A stretch of 14,946 nt of DNA. It comes from Phoronis ovalis (Eukaryota; Phoronida; Phoronidae). Below are positions 1 to 9,395 of this stretch, one piece after another; position 1 is the stretch's first letter; each line of letters begins with the position of its first letter. The stretch covers positions 1 through 14,946 of the forward strand of contig JAOXYB010029811.1 of assembly GCA_028565635.1 (NCBI GenBank). The letters are read 5' to 3'. The notes beneath the pieces are model-generated. The model had not been told where the DNA came from, searched no databases, and worked only from the letters and a program-made list of their open reading frames with translations. Position numbers and translations under genes: made by a program.

Positions 1-261
1 AACTAGTGACACTTGCTTTTTAGTTTATCTGCTAAAAATCCGTGAATATATTCAGAAAAATCGTTTGAAATATTTTTTTACTTATTTGATAATACGGGTT
101 GCCATAAAAACAGAAATGATCAAAGAGATAATTTTATGTCGAATCCTTTGACATCACCGACTTTTATTAACAAAGCAGCGGAAACAAACAAAAACCGCAA
201 AAACTCGTGTTTTTTATCAGATACCTGCACTGAGGGCATTTTGGTTTTTGAATTTTTTTCC
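1..261. other. AT-rich non-coding sequence
   Basis: No gene or known element is visible here. Open frames run across this stretch on both strands, from about 120 to 384, but they owe their length to the hexamer repeat that follows and carry no recognisable domain. Confidence 0.5.
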
Positions 262-348
262 GAATCTGAATCTTGTTCTGAATCTGAATCTGGTTCTGAC
301 TTTACGTTGAATCTGGTTCTAAATCTGAATCTGGTTCTCGCTTTACGT
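262..348. repeat. Imperfect hexamer minisatellite (GAATCT/GGTTCT)
   Basis: The block is built of 6-base units. Six units run from 262 to 297 (GAATCT, GAATCT, TGTTCT, GAATCT, GAATCT, GGTTCT), so the real period is 18 bases (two GAATCT plus one KGTTCT). An 11-base spacer (298-308) containing CTTTACGT follows, then five more units from 309 to 338, then a second CTTTACGT (341-348). The spacer and array together therefore form a higher-order repeat. The forward translation is a Ser-Glu run that turns into an Asn-Leu-Val run after the spacer; the reverse strand reads Asp-Ser-Glu. Because 11 is not a multiple of three, the spacer changes the frame. This argues for replication slippage of non-coding DNA and against a coding repeat. 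Confidence 0.85.
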
Positions 349-1639
349 ACGTGTTTTATCGTCATATATTTCGCTTTCTATTAACGAAATCGCTAAAAGT
401 TAGAATAACGACTGACTCTGATTTAAGTTCAGTGAGAGGTAAATTTTACTTGGTAGCAAAGAGCATTGCATGATATAATTATATCTATATTAGGTGGCCA
501 GGTATCTGAAACATAGACCGTACTGTACGCAATCGCGGTAAAATATTACAATTTAAAATGCTCTAGCCGGGTTCCAACCTCTTGCAGGTGTGCCGTGAAT
601 TACATCTTTTATTAAGATGATAGGAATTCGTTAAAGCAATTTATGATTGCGTGTCGATAATTGTAAGACAATCGACAGTAATCACTTCATGATAATATTA
701 TGCTCGCGGAATATTTCTTGTCGCCCGTCAAGTTGTTGTTCGTTTCTTTTTGATTAATAATGAAGTTGCTCTCGTTTGATGTGCGCGCATATCAATCAGT
801 AAAACAATAGTGTAGATGACTTTTAGTCTGAAAATGTAGAAAAAGATTAATTATTTGTCTACTTTTCCTGTGTTATATCTTCATGTGTCACTGATGTATA
901 TCGCGAAAACAACTTATAAGAATTGAAACAAATTTATGCGAATGTATGTTCAATTTTTGGGACCATAATTATTTTGTTTTTGTTTCGTTATGTCATATCC
1001 CAGCAGTCGCATTTTGAAGTAGTTTATCTCGACGTTTTGGCGAGTTTATCGCTACCAATCAGGCGCGGATACAGAGTAAATTAGTGTCGTTTCATTCCAC
1101 GAAGACATCACCAGTTAAAAACTGCAATTTTATGACCTCAACATGCCTAGCTTTATATGTAACAAACTAGCTCCTCACCATCTCAGGTGTTTGATATTTG
1201 CATAATGGTACTTGTTTATTAACTATTTAATTTTGTGTTAAGACCCATTGACAAAACTTCAGATGTATTGCTTAAAATTACATAGTTGACACGTTTTAAT
1301 TGATGTTTTTCTTTTTAAAACGTCGAAACAAATATTTTCATTTCTTTGTAAATTGTGAATAATTGAAAAGTCTATTTAAAAAAATAAATAATAATTATGA
1401 AACACAAATTTTGGAAGAAATTATTCAGTTTGTAAATTTCTATCATCACATATATTACCCCTATCTCATCTATATTAAATCATAATTTTTTTCTCAGATC
1501 TGCAAAATGTATATATAACTAGAGTCTTGTGACAGCATAAGCTATAGGCAGCTCCTATAAGGATTAAGAACACTTACAATGGACCATGTATTTCTTACTT
1601 CAGGGAAACTGCATCCCCTATTTTAGAGAAGCTGTGACT
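349..1639. other. AT-rich non-coding sequence, no gene seen
   Basis: No open frame of useful length, no recognisable domain and no RNA gene was found on either strand. A GGTTCCAACC word near 570 resembles part of a Pol III B box but has no partner A box at the right distance. Homopolymer runs are frequent. Confidence 0.5.
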
Positions 1640-1702
1640 GAGAGCTGGCTACAGTAGTTAAAGTGTTGGAAGCTGAACTTAATTCCTGGGTCTTGATTTT
1701 TA
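1640..1702 (+). repeat. Decayed tRNA-derived SINE head or tRNA-like relic
   Basis: The stretch resembles the Pol III promoter region shared by tRNAs and tRNA-derived SINEs. TGGCTACAGTAG at 1646-1657 matches the A-box form TGGCTCAGTGG with one inserted base and one G-to-A change. The next bases, AGTTAAAGTGTTGGA, differ from the usual GGTTAGAGCGTTGGA only by transitions. TTCCTGGGTCTTGATTTT (1683-1700) resembles the end of a tRNA, TTCCTGGGTTCGATTCC, with a damaged B box from about 1689. The A-to-B spacing of about 43 bases is the normal one for a tRNA (positions 8 and 52). The mismatches suggest an old, inactive copy. The body may extend toward 1740, where TTTCGCTCGCTCCG stands out from the AT-rich background. 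No target-site duplication could be assigned. Confidence 0.5.
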
Positions 1703-2139
1703 TCAGAAAATAAATTTTCGCTCGCTCCGTATTTTTAAATTTGTTATTTCTATGTTATTTCCCATTTTTATAACATTTTAGTTATTTGTTTTTAAAAAAT
1801 CACAGCACATGTCATGTTATGTTATGTTATAGCATAAAACTATAATGTTTGAACCATCTGTAAGATATATTTGGGTTTAATTTAGACTCGTGAACTTTGA
1901 TTTAATATGTTGGACAAAACACAGAATTATTTATAATGGATATTTCAATTTCACACCCGAGCACTTTAATCACACCCGTATCACCGAAATGATTAAGCTT
2001 TATTATCTTACAGTTACTAATGCTGTTAAAGAGACGGGTTAAACATTTGGTATGCGGGATTATTGAATATATACATGTAGTAGGAATACTCATTATTCAG
2101 ATATTATAGACAGTACATTCAGATAAGTTAATCCAAGCC
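1703..2139. other. AT-rich non-coding sequence with a short ATGTT microsatellite
   Basis: No gene is supported. Three complete copies and a partial copy of the pentamer ATGTT lie at 1814-1830. A 63-codon open frame on the minus strand (1902-2093) has no recognisable domain and a composition expected from AT-rich DNA. Confidence 0.5.
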
Positions 2140-2195
2140 CAGGTTAGGAAAATGGTCAGGAACCCTTGACCGTTTTCCAAGAAACAAGAAACCTG
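2140..2195. repeat. Imperfect hairpin with 14-bp core stem
   Basis: GGAAAATGGTCAGG (2147-2160) pairs with the complement at 2165-2178 over 14 positions, twelve Watson-Crick and two G-T, around a 4-base AACC loop. After an asymmetric bulge, CAGGTT (2140-2145) can pair with AACCTG (2190-2195). A further GAAAACGG at 2253-2260 is complementary to the right arm (CCGTTTTC, 2170-2177), so an alternative fold is possible. Nothing indicates transcription. It could be a mobile-element end remnant or a chance foldback. Confidence 0.55.
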
Positions 2196-5100
2196 ATTTT
2201 TATAGGGTCTTCATTGAATGTTTTCTCCCAGAAATTTCGTGACCGTGTTCTAGAAAACGGTGGAAATCCACTTGTAACCGCGCACGCAAATTAACTTTTA
2301 CATTATGTAAAATGTATATTACACCTTTGGGATATCCGTGAAACGTTTTTAACAATTCTGTTGCAGCACATTTTTTTTCTGTGCTGCTACTATTTTTGTC
2401 TGTCGGATGATTGTTCCTTATGTTCCGTATAGCATTTGCTTAGTACAATAAAGCAACACAATGATAATTTTCCACTTACGGTTAAACGGTTAAAACAATA
2501 CGTTTATACCTGTTTTATAATTATATGACATTATATTTTATAATCATAGTTCCGTTTGTAGTATTTTAGAAACCTTTTCCAATATGTCATATGTTAGCAT
2601 TAATATCCAAGCATTGAATAGCGGAATACATTTATGTAGTAAAAATGAACCAAACATCACGCACCTGAGTTAATTGTGCCTATTCAGTATAATTTTGTAA
2701 TAAAGCATATTCTTTAGAATGTCTTTGTTTACTGTCTTTAGATTTTCCATTGTGTGTAGAGAGCAGTAAACTAAACTGATACAAGGATTAATGATCTGAA
2801 TGATTTACGTTCATCCATAAGTACTCCAGATGCATTAATTTTTTTATATATCAATTATTTTCTAATAAAACGTGTATATTTCTACCCATCTATTTACCTG
2901 CCGGTTTTGTTTATTTATCATCGCTGTCATTGCTGTAATTTTATATTTACATTTGTTATCTGGTATAATCTCTTATTCAAACAAACACATGTGAAAATAT
3001 ATTTTTTTCAAAAATATTTAGTTCTTCCTACCTTTATTTTGGCTTAATTTTTCATAAAACAAATTGGAAATTCTGAAACAGAATTTTTGAAATCGATCTA
3101 GTTCTTCAGTTACAGCGAAGTCACGCATTTCAGAATTCCACTGATACTTTACTATGCCGTTAATGTTTTTTTTACATAGACCAACGTTAACGTTAAAATC
3201 ACGTTAGTTTCTAAAAAGGTTTATACTTTCTGACATCAAGAAATAAAAAAGGAATATTATAAGACAATTAAGCAGGCTAGGGGGCATAGACCTCTGTGTT
3301 GTCTGTCTGTGCTAGAATTCACATGAGGTCTCATGGGATCAAGTGTGCTCGGGAAAATCACTATGCACAGTACACACGTACTAGCCGCCTGTATCACGGG
3401 CTCTCGATTTCTATGCATCTACAAGTGTATGAACAAGTATTATAAATGAGCACTTCACCTAAATTGTCAAACATCGTACAGTACATGCGTATATTTTATT
3501 TCTTACATTTGATGTCAATTTGTCAACGGGTACATTATGAATTATATCATATTTTGTCAGATGATTTATCAACAACATTAGAAAGAAATGGCTGTACTAG
3601 TTTAATTTCGTGTTCATACGTGGAACGGTGTATAAAAGTACAATGACTTGCTGTAAAATGTTTGAGTATAACACTTCACTTAGCCGACGTCTATCTATGG
3701 CCGGTCTCCCGAGAACAGCCGACAAGACAAGGGCATTTTGATCGATTTAGTCATTGCCAAATATTTCCTGATTTCAGTGTTAAAAGGGCTAAAAACAAAA
3801 CAAAGCTATCAAGTACCAGGGCAAAAATGAAACTTGTCTGTACATTGCGCTAAATAAAGTCAAGGTGTGATTTTGAAAATGATTGTTTACAAAATATCTT
3901 TAGTATCTACACTTTTTTGTTACATTTATTTATTACAATCGCTTATTGTACTCAGGGATTTATGGGAGGTTCCTGGGTAACTTATGCCAACGGAAAATGT
4001 ATGCGGTAAATGACCGCGAATATCTCTATTTTATTCGTAACTATGACATGTCCGAAGCGATTTCTTAGTTGTAGATCGAAAATAATTACTTTTGATTGAT
4101 TTTCCTGTGTCAGGTACAAGTTGCTTAGGCGCTGTACAGATGATGAAATCGACAGCTGATCTTATCGACAGTCCCGCGTCCGCCCAGTTCAATTGTTCAG
4201 TTTATGTAAAACTCCTTTACATTTTTTTCTAGGTTAAAAAACGATCACTTACAGTGTGAAAATGCTGAATGTCGCGTCGGTCACGAGTGCCAAATTATGA
4301 AATATTTGCCAATTCATTACTTTATACAAAGACGAATTTATCACATCAATACTGACAGATTTAAATATATCAAAATTCTTGTTTGTATGTTCAGTAGCTG
4401 ATAACTAGAATTCCGTTCAAATAGTGGGTCGTGTCACTTCAAGGAGGCTTGTTATTATCCTGGTAGTTTTATTTGCGGTATTAATGCCGGGAATTTATGA
4501 ATGTTGTTGTGAAGTATTTAATAAAATAATTTTAAGCGTTTGTCAAATTCATTATTAAAGGCAGCAAAGTCCAATTTTAGTAACACAGGATAAAATGCAG
4601 AAAATAAAAACTATGAAAGTTTAACAAGCAAGCGAAACGATTTGTTTTTTAAACAGTGACATCACATTAATTTACTATGACATGCACTTGAGAAAAATAA
4701 AAGTGATATGTTTTAGAAAAAAATGCATCTTTAATACAGATGGTTAAATAATTAATAAGACAACTTTAAAGTATTAATTATACGTCGTTATTCAAAATCA
4801 AGGAAACAAGACGTGGATGTAAAACATGTCATACCGACATTTAACCGACACGCTACAAGATTCAAGTTGTAACTGTTGACAAGTGCGATACGCGAACGAT
4901 TAGACAGGATTTGAGAGATCGAGTGAATAACTAACTGTCGGCGTACCAAAACAATAAACTAATCAGCAAATTTGTTGAACAAATAACTTAGGAACACACA
5001 ATAACTGAATGTATTAAACTTGGTAAGTTGGGCGGAGTTTCTACGGTAGTAAATACACAACTATTTGTCACAACGTGTGAAGCTAATCTGTCTTATGAAT

Positions 5101-5599
5101 ACTGTTAACAATAGGAATATTTCACACCGTGCTGCATTTCAATAGCTTTGTTTGGTAGGCCATCCATTCAAGCAACTCTCAATCAACTGTGATTAGGGAC
5201 CCGAGCTATTCAAGTCCGTTTTAAGCAGAAAGGCAAATCTTCGTCGAGGAGAATATGAGTACAAAACAAATCTTTTGTCAGGTAAATATAGCGTAGATTA
5301 AAATTAAGCAAATCCTTAAACGGCTCATTACCCAGCTAAATATGTCAATAGACATTCGGAGTTAAGAGAACCGAAGGGGTAAAGCGAATCTACAAGTTAG
5401 CAAATTAATTATTAATAAAGAAATGATAGCGAATTTAATTGTATAAATATGTGACGCGTTCATACAACAACAATATGTTATAACGTTTTAACTTTTTTTT
5501 ATTAAAATATTGTTCTTAAAACAAATTATAAAATAGTTTTGGCTTTCGTAATTTAAACATTTGCTCGCTTTCGATTTCCGTCATTCTAAGCATGGACAG
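2196..5599. other. Distal upstream non-coding region of the Frizzled gene
   Basis: About 3.4 kb with no supportable gene on either strand. Small open frames at 3446-3646 (66 codons) and 3662-3853 (63 codons, opening at TTG) have no recognisable family. Several patches are visibly less AT-rich than their surroundings: 3270-3420, 3680-3740 and 4125-4200. These are the best places to look for conserved enhancers. Small symmetric words include AACGTTAACGTT (3183-3194), TTTTACATTATGTAAAA (2296-2312) and the near-palindrome CGGTATTAATGCCG (4476-4489), which encloses a homeodomain-like ATTAAT. Enhancer function is inference. Confidence 0.4.
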
Positions 5600-5617
5600 T
5601 GGGGAGGGACTTGGCTG

Positions 5618-5625
5618 TGACGTCA
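5618..5625. promoter_or_regulatory. Perfect CRE palindrome TGACGTCA
   Basis: TGACGTCA is the full palindromic site bound by CREB/ATF bZIP factors. It lies about 530 bases before the Frizzled start codon, and a related TTACGTCA follows at 5675-5682. Two CRE-type words 57 bases apart in an AT-rich promoter are notable, but function is inferred from the word alone. Another TGACGTCA occurs far downstream at 11661-11668. Confidence 0.45.
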
Positions 5626-5660
5626 CCTATCACTACTGAAGATAATAAGGTACTTGTGCA

Positions 5661-5667
5661 CTTTGAT
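5661..5667 (+). promoter_or_regulatory. TCF/LEF-type word CTTTGAT
   Basis: CTTTGAT matches the core of the TCF/LEF site used by canonical Wnt signalling. It shares its last base with the inverted repeat at 5667-5690 and lies about 485 bases before the start codon. If functional, it would link expression of this Wnt receptor to Wnt output. A 7-base word is expected several times by chance in a window this long, so the support is weak and rests on position. Confidence 0.3.
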
Positions 5668-5690
5668 TGACATGTTACGTCACATGTCAA
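5667..5690. promoter_or_regulatory. Perfect inverted repeat TTGACATGT-N6-ACATGTCAA
   Basis: Two 9-base arms (5667-5675 and 5682-5690) are exact reverse complements around TACGTC. The centre and arm edges spell TTACGTCA, a CRE-like word. A 24-base two-fold symmetric site is typical of dimeric factor binding, although the factor cannot be named from sequence. The position, in the putative promoter and next to a TCF/LEF word, suggests cis-regulation. Confidence 0.5.
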
Positions 5691-5779
5691 TACTGTCAGA
5701 ATCGTGTCATTAGCGATGAGGTGCGATGCAGAGAATTTATCATAAAACTTCAGTGGGCTCGACCAGTATTATGCTAACA

Positions 5780-5806
5780 GTTGTACAGTGAACACCTCAG
5801 TACAAC
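5780..5806. promoter_or_regulatory. Inverted repeat GTTGTAC-N13-GTACAAC
   Basis: Exact 7-base arms (5780-5786 and 5800-5806), extendable by one A-T pair outward, flank a 13-base centre. It is the second inverted repeat within 120 bases of the putative promoter. It may be a dimeric binding site or chance. Confidence 0.35.
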
Positions 5807-5918
5807 TATCTCGCGTTAAAGAGTTAATTTTGCCCGAGGGAAGCGGTTCATAAGACCGGATGATCAGAGGATATGTAAACCTGACCTGTGTAAAGTGTTG
5901 AAATAAAATTCCTGGATT

Positions 5919-5947
5919 TAATCCGTTCACATATTGGACGGTATAAG
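5919..5947 (+). promoter_or_regulatory. Candidate core promoter: Otx-like TAATCC and TATA-like TATAAG
   Basis: TATAAG (5942-5947) is a TATA-like word that would place transcription start near 5970-5980 and give a 5' UTR of about 170 bases. TAATCC (5919-5924), within the near-palindrome GGATTTAATCC (5914-5924), is the core word of Otx/bicoid-class homeodomains. That is of interest because fz5/8 is an anterior gene in many bilaterians. No convincing initiator was found, and the real first exon could lie further upstream. Confidence 0.3.
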
Positions 5948-6092
5948 AGGCTTAAGTATATTCTCTTGTGCACATACAACATTTTAGACCTGGCATTATA
6001 ACACAGTGGACGGAGAGTATTATTTTGCAGTGAAGAAAAGAAAACTACAAAGACATTGCGAAAAAGTTAGAAAACTTCTGCGTAACGTAACG

Positions 6093-6104
6093 ATGTATGT
6101 TTGA
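6093..6104 (+). promoter_or_regulatory. Minimal upstream ORF (Met-Tyr-Val-stop)
   Basis: ATG TAT GTT TGA lies in the putative 5' leader. Its ATG has A at -3 and T at +4, an intermediate initiation context, and it ends 44 bases before the Frizzled ATG. Such a uORF can lower main-frame translation or make it depend on leaky scanning or reinitiation. It matters only if the leader is transcribed and unspliced here. Confidence 0.4.
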
Positions 6105-6291
6105 TCTGAACAAATATTGTGTGTTGACTTTGAGAAGTATCGTAGAACATGGGAACAATACGTGTCGTGTGCTGTACTTTCTCGTGCATTGTACTGTATT
6201 GTACCCTAGGACTGTTACTATCTACATTGTCAGTACAAGCTGGAAGCGACAAAGCTGCACAATGTCAAGACATTACTATTCCAATGTGTAA
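6097..6291 (+). promoter_or_regulatory. Overlapping upstream ORF (64 codons)
   Basis: A second upstream ATG, overlapping the minimal uORF in another frame, opens a 64-codon frame that runs past the Frizzled start codon and ends 143 bases into the CDS. Its context is poor (T at -3 and T at +4), whereas the main ATG has the strong A(-3)/G(+4) context. Most of its length overlaps the real CDS, so the peptide is probably a by-product. If the ATG is used, it would reduce receptor translation. No domain is recognised in the peptide. Confidence 0.3.
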
Positions 6292-7879
6292 AGGTATTGG
6301 TTATAACTTAACATACATGCCGAACCAGTTTAATCATTATTCGCAGGAGGAAGCTGGATTGGAAGTCCATCAATTCTGGCCGCTTGTCGAAATCCAATGT
6401 TCGCCGGATCTCAAGTTTTTCTTGTGCAGCATGTACGCTCCGATATGTATGACAAATTATCACAAACCACTGCCCGCATGTAGATCGGTATGTGAGCGGG
6501 CTAAAGCGGGTTGTGCACCTCTTATGAGACAGTACGGGTTTGCTTGGCCGGAAAGAATGAGATGTGATATTTTACCGATATTTGGAGATAAAAACAACTT
6601 ATGCATGGATTTTAATACGACCAGTAAACCCACAAAAGCTCCCAAGCCTACGTATGCAATCGAAACAGTCAAACCGCCCCGTGGAAATGATAAAAATAAA
6701 CACAGTAAGAACAATAGTGATAAACCAGAACCCACAGGTGTTCAAGAAAAAGACTTCAGTTGTCGCTGCAGAATGGTTTCTGTTGTTGACGAGACCAACG
6801 TTTACTACAACCGTGTGAGTACAGGAGGTATTAAAAATTGTGCTATGAATTGCACGGGACTATTCTTTAGTGGAGATGAGAAAACGTTTGCTAGTTTCTG
6901 GATCGGTTTGTGGAGTATTTTTTGTTGTGTTAGCACCGCAATGACTGTGTGCACATTCTTCATAGACATGCAACGTTTCAAGTATCCGGAGCGCCCTATA
7001 ATATTTCTCAGCGCTTGTTATTTAATGATAAGTATAGGATATATCATACGTCTTATTATGGGACACGAAGCCGTGGCGTGTGACGGTGCGTCAATACGTT
7101 ACGCGACAACAGGACCCGCCGTCTGTACTGTGGTGTTTTTACTTGTATATTTCTTTGGAATGGCATCGTCTCTCTGGTGGGTCATATTAACATTTACTTG
7201 GTTCCTGTCGGCGGGTCTAAAGTGGGGACAAGAAGCCATCGCTAGTTATTCACAGTATTTTCATCTAGCCGCCTGGTTGATTCCATCCGTTAAAAGCATA
7301 GCCGTATTAGCATTGTCAAGCGTTGACGGTGACCCAGTCGCCGGCATCTGTTACGTAGGTAACCAAAATTTAGACAATTTAAGGGGCTTTGTTTTAGCAC
7401 CTCTAGTAGTATATTTAATTATAGGAACAAGTTTTCTCTTATTGGGATTTGTATCTTTATTCCGTATTCGCAATGCCATAAAGCAGCAAGGACACGCTAA
7501 GACGGATAAACTAGAAAAACTTATGATTCGAATAGGTATATTTTCCGTTTTATACACAGTACCTGCGACTATTGTGATAGCATGCCATTTCTATGAACAA
7601 CATTTTAAGGACCGATGGGAGAGACATTTTAACTGCCCTGGTAATGGAGACCCTGTGCTACCGGATTACTCTGTGTTTATGTTAAAATATTTTATGTGCT
7701 TAGTCGTAGGAATAACTTCTGGATTCTGGATATGGTCAGGAAAAACTTTAGATTCCTGGAGAAAATTTTCTGCTAGACTTTGCGGCAGAAATCCGCCGAA
7801 ACACGATACAAGGACAGCCAAATATCATACAAGTGCAGGGTATCAGGCAAATAAACAAATGCCGTTAAGTCATGTGTGA
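6149..7879 (+). CDS. fz5/8: Frizzled receptor, Fz5/8 subfamily
   Basis: Seven-pass membrane receptor for Wnt ligands; it passes the signal to Dishevelled. The 576-residue single-exon frame starts at an ATG in strong context, with an in-frame TAG at 6143-6145. The next in-frame Met (46) lies inside the Wnt-binding domain. Seen in order: hydrophobic signal peptide (about 1-31, likely cut after VQA); cysteine-rich domain with all ten cysteines (39, 47, 84, 93, 100, 111, 115, 122, 139, 152); a Lys/Pro/Asn linker (153-204); linker cysteines 205, 207, 231, 235; seven membrane spans (about 247-271, 284-304, 324-352, 371-391, 413-438, 460-479, 507-529); extracellular-loop cysteines 311 and 401. N-glycosylation sequons are at 53, 156, 188 and 234. 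Arg461 and Trp529 are at the positions of the class F helix 6/7 switch. KTLDSW (532-537) is the Dishevelled-recruiting KTxxxW motif. The last three residues, SHV, form a class I PDZ ligand. HQFWPLVEIQCSPDL in the CRD and the LSHV end match vertebrate FZD5/FZD8, which separates it from Fz1/2/7 and Fz4. The uninterrupted frame fits the intronless coding region common in this subfamily. Confidence 0.97.
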   Translation: MGTIRVVCCTFSCIVLYCTLGLLLSTLSVQAGSDKAAQCQDITIPMCKGIGYNLTYMPNQFNHYSQEEAGLEVHQFWPLVEIQCSPDLKFFLCSMYAPICMTNYHKPLPACRSVCERAKAGCAPLMRQYGFAWPERMRCDILPIFGDKNNLCMDFNTTSKPTKAPKPTYAIETVKPPRGNDKNKHSKNNSDKPEPTGVQEKDFSCRCRMVSVVDETNVYYNRVSTGGIKNCAMNCTGLFFSGDEKTFASFWIGLWSIFCCVSTAMTVCTFFIDMQRFKYPERPIIFLSACYLMISIGYIIRLIMGHEAVACDGASIRYATTGPAVCTVVFLLVYFFGMASSLWWVILTFTWFLSAGLKWGQEAIASYSQYFHLAAWLIPSVKSIAVLALSSVDGDPVAGICYVGNQNLDNLRGFVLAPLVVYLIIGTSFLLLGFVSLFRIRNAIKQQGHAKTDKLEKLMIRIGIFSVLYTVPATIVIACHFYEQHFKDRWERHFNCPGNGDPVLPDYSVFMLKYFMCLVVGITSGFWIWSGKTLDSWRKFSARLCGRNPPKHDTRTAKYHTSAGYQANKQMPLSHV

Positions 7880-9395
7880 TCAAGTGTAAAGTATTAGTGC
7901 AACGTTTTATGAAATTCTCTGAAAGTTTCTTAAATACGCAGTGACCGGAATAATGCGTGGAAAGTAAACACAGCCAGAATGAATACGGCTACCCGTATAT
8001 TCAAGTTATGCAGTTATAACACACGCTCCTGGTGCAAAATGCAGCGAAACTCATGGTGCGAAGTACAGTGATAATGATGTGAAGAAAGCTGACTAATTTC
8101 AGATGTTTTATTTGTGGAAAAGTTTAAAACTATACTATTCGGAACTGAAGTGGAGATAAGAGTACAGAAAAAGGAAGTACAAGAACTAATCAAGAGGCTA
8201 ATGCGAGGTAAAAATACGTATTTAGTACAATGTTACGTACATACTTAGTATGGGTCCTAGTGAAAGTGGACTTGAATTCAATATTTTTTCATAAAAAAAA
8301 AAATTACAATCAAAACTATTAACGTCATCACAATATGTTGAAGATGCCTTGATTCTACGTTTGGGTTTAACTTCTCTTTACGTATTTGATAAATCACAGT
8401 TTTTTTCTGTAAGCTGAGGTACAAGTTTTAGGAGAATTATAAATATTGTTAGCGACTTAATGCTACAAAAAGTCAAAATTTGTTTTATTAATTCCTACAA
8501 ATGTTTCTACTTAAAACATCTTTTGCTTGTGGAAATCTGTTATTGTTTAAATAATTTTAATACGATTATGGCCAAAACATACCTTACTTGCTTTTTATCA
8601 TAAATTTTTAATACAGAAATTAAGTCGCTTTCAGAAAAGTTTAAGATGACAGATTCTATATTGACAAGGGGAACGCTTCCTTACATATATGTATTTTAAA
8701 ACCAAAATTCGATAGCTGATGACATTTACACATGTCACTGAATTTTAACATTTTTAAAAAACAATTTAAATGTCAAGGAAGTTGTCCTCCTTCGTGTCAT
8801 AAAAAATCTCTAATCTGTCTTTAACAGTTCAAGATAAGTTCTCATCCGGCTTAAACCTTGCCAACACAACTGTTCTCATTGTCGGGGCTTCTATGTTTAA
8901 CATTGTACACAACAGCGTATTAATTAATCTTTTCTTACAATAGTATGTTGGGCAGCGGCTTTAAAATCCTGCTAAAAAAGTAATCCATAATTTTTGGACC
9001 ACTTTGGGTTTCTGACATGACAGTGCTTGCATCAATGACAAGTAGTTTCCATCCGGCTTTTAAGAGTTGAAATGACAGGCATACTTCATGAGATATGACA
9101 CCATAGCATACAGTGGATGTTGGCTGACATATTCATAATTGATCATTTTTACTAAAAATTTCATACATTTTTGCTAATTATATGTAAGCATGATGTTGCC
9201 ATATTTTGCAAAGGAATTCTCCTACTGAAATCCGAAGTATGTCTGTTTAAAATATATCATCATTAGGTTTGGTTATTTCATTAATGTCACAGTTTACCGT
9301 CCGTTTTGTAACACGTAAATATATTTATTTGAGGCTTTTTATCACATTTTATACCAAAGCGAGGCGCGAATAAACAGTGTACGCATGTGTTTATA
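7880..9395 (+). other. Probable 3' UTR of the Frizzled gene
   Basis: No open frame of interest lies between the TGA and the first good AATAAA. The first 200 bases are less AT-rich than the rest. Visible elements are the perfect palindrome AAATACGTATTT (8212-8223), an 11-base A run (8293-8303) and an AU-rich TATTTATTT (9322-9330), a word resembling mRNA-destabilising elements, just before the candidate poly(A) signal. The extent of the UTR is inferred. An earlier non-canonical poly(A) site is possible. Confidence 0.4.
9369..9374 (+). terminator. Candidate poly(A) signal AATAAA
   Basis: This is the first canonical AATAAA found after the Frizzled stop codon, about 1.49 kb downstream. It is followed within 30 bases by GT-rich sequence (GTGTACGCATGTGTTT) that could serve as the downstream element. 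The hexamer is common in AT-rich DNA, so the call depends on position. Confidence 0.4.

Noticed and set aside
120-384. Open frames on both strands that encode Ser/Glu/Asp-rich peptides
   Set aside because: They are produced by the hexamer repeat, which has no stop codons. The 11-base spacer changes the frame in mid-array, which a coding repeat would not tolerate.
565-600. GGTTCCAACC word as a Pol III B box or tRNA fragment
   Set aside because: The central G of the consensus is replaced, and no A box is found about 44 bases upstream on either strand.
1902-2093. 63-codon minus-strand frame with an ATG
   Set aside because: No domain, no promoter or poly(A) context, and a length easily reached by chance.
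3446-3853. Two small plus-strand frames (3446-3646 and 3662-3853)
   Set aside because: No recognisable domain. The second opens only at TTG, and the composition is as expected for AT-rich non-coding DNA.
6460-7557. Minus-strand and alternative plus-strand frames inside the Frizzled CDS
   Set aside because: They are shadows of the strongly supported Frizzled frame.
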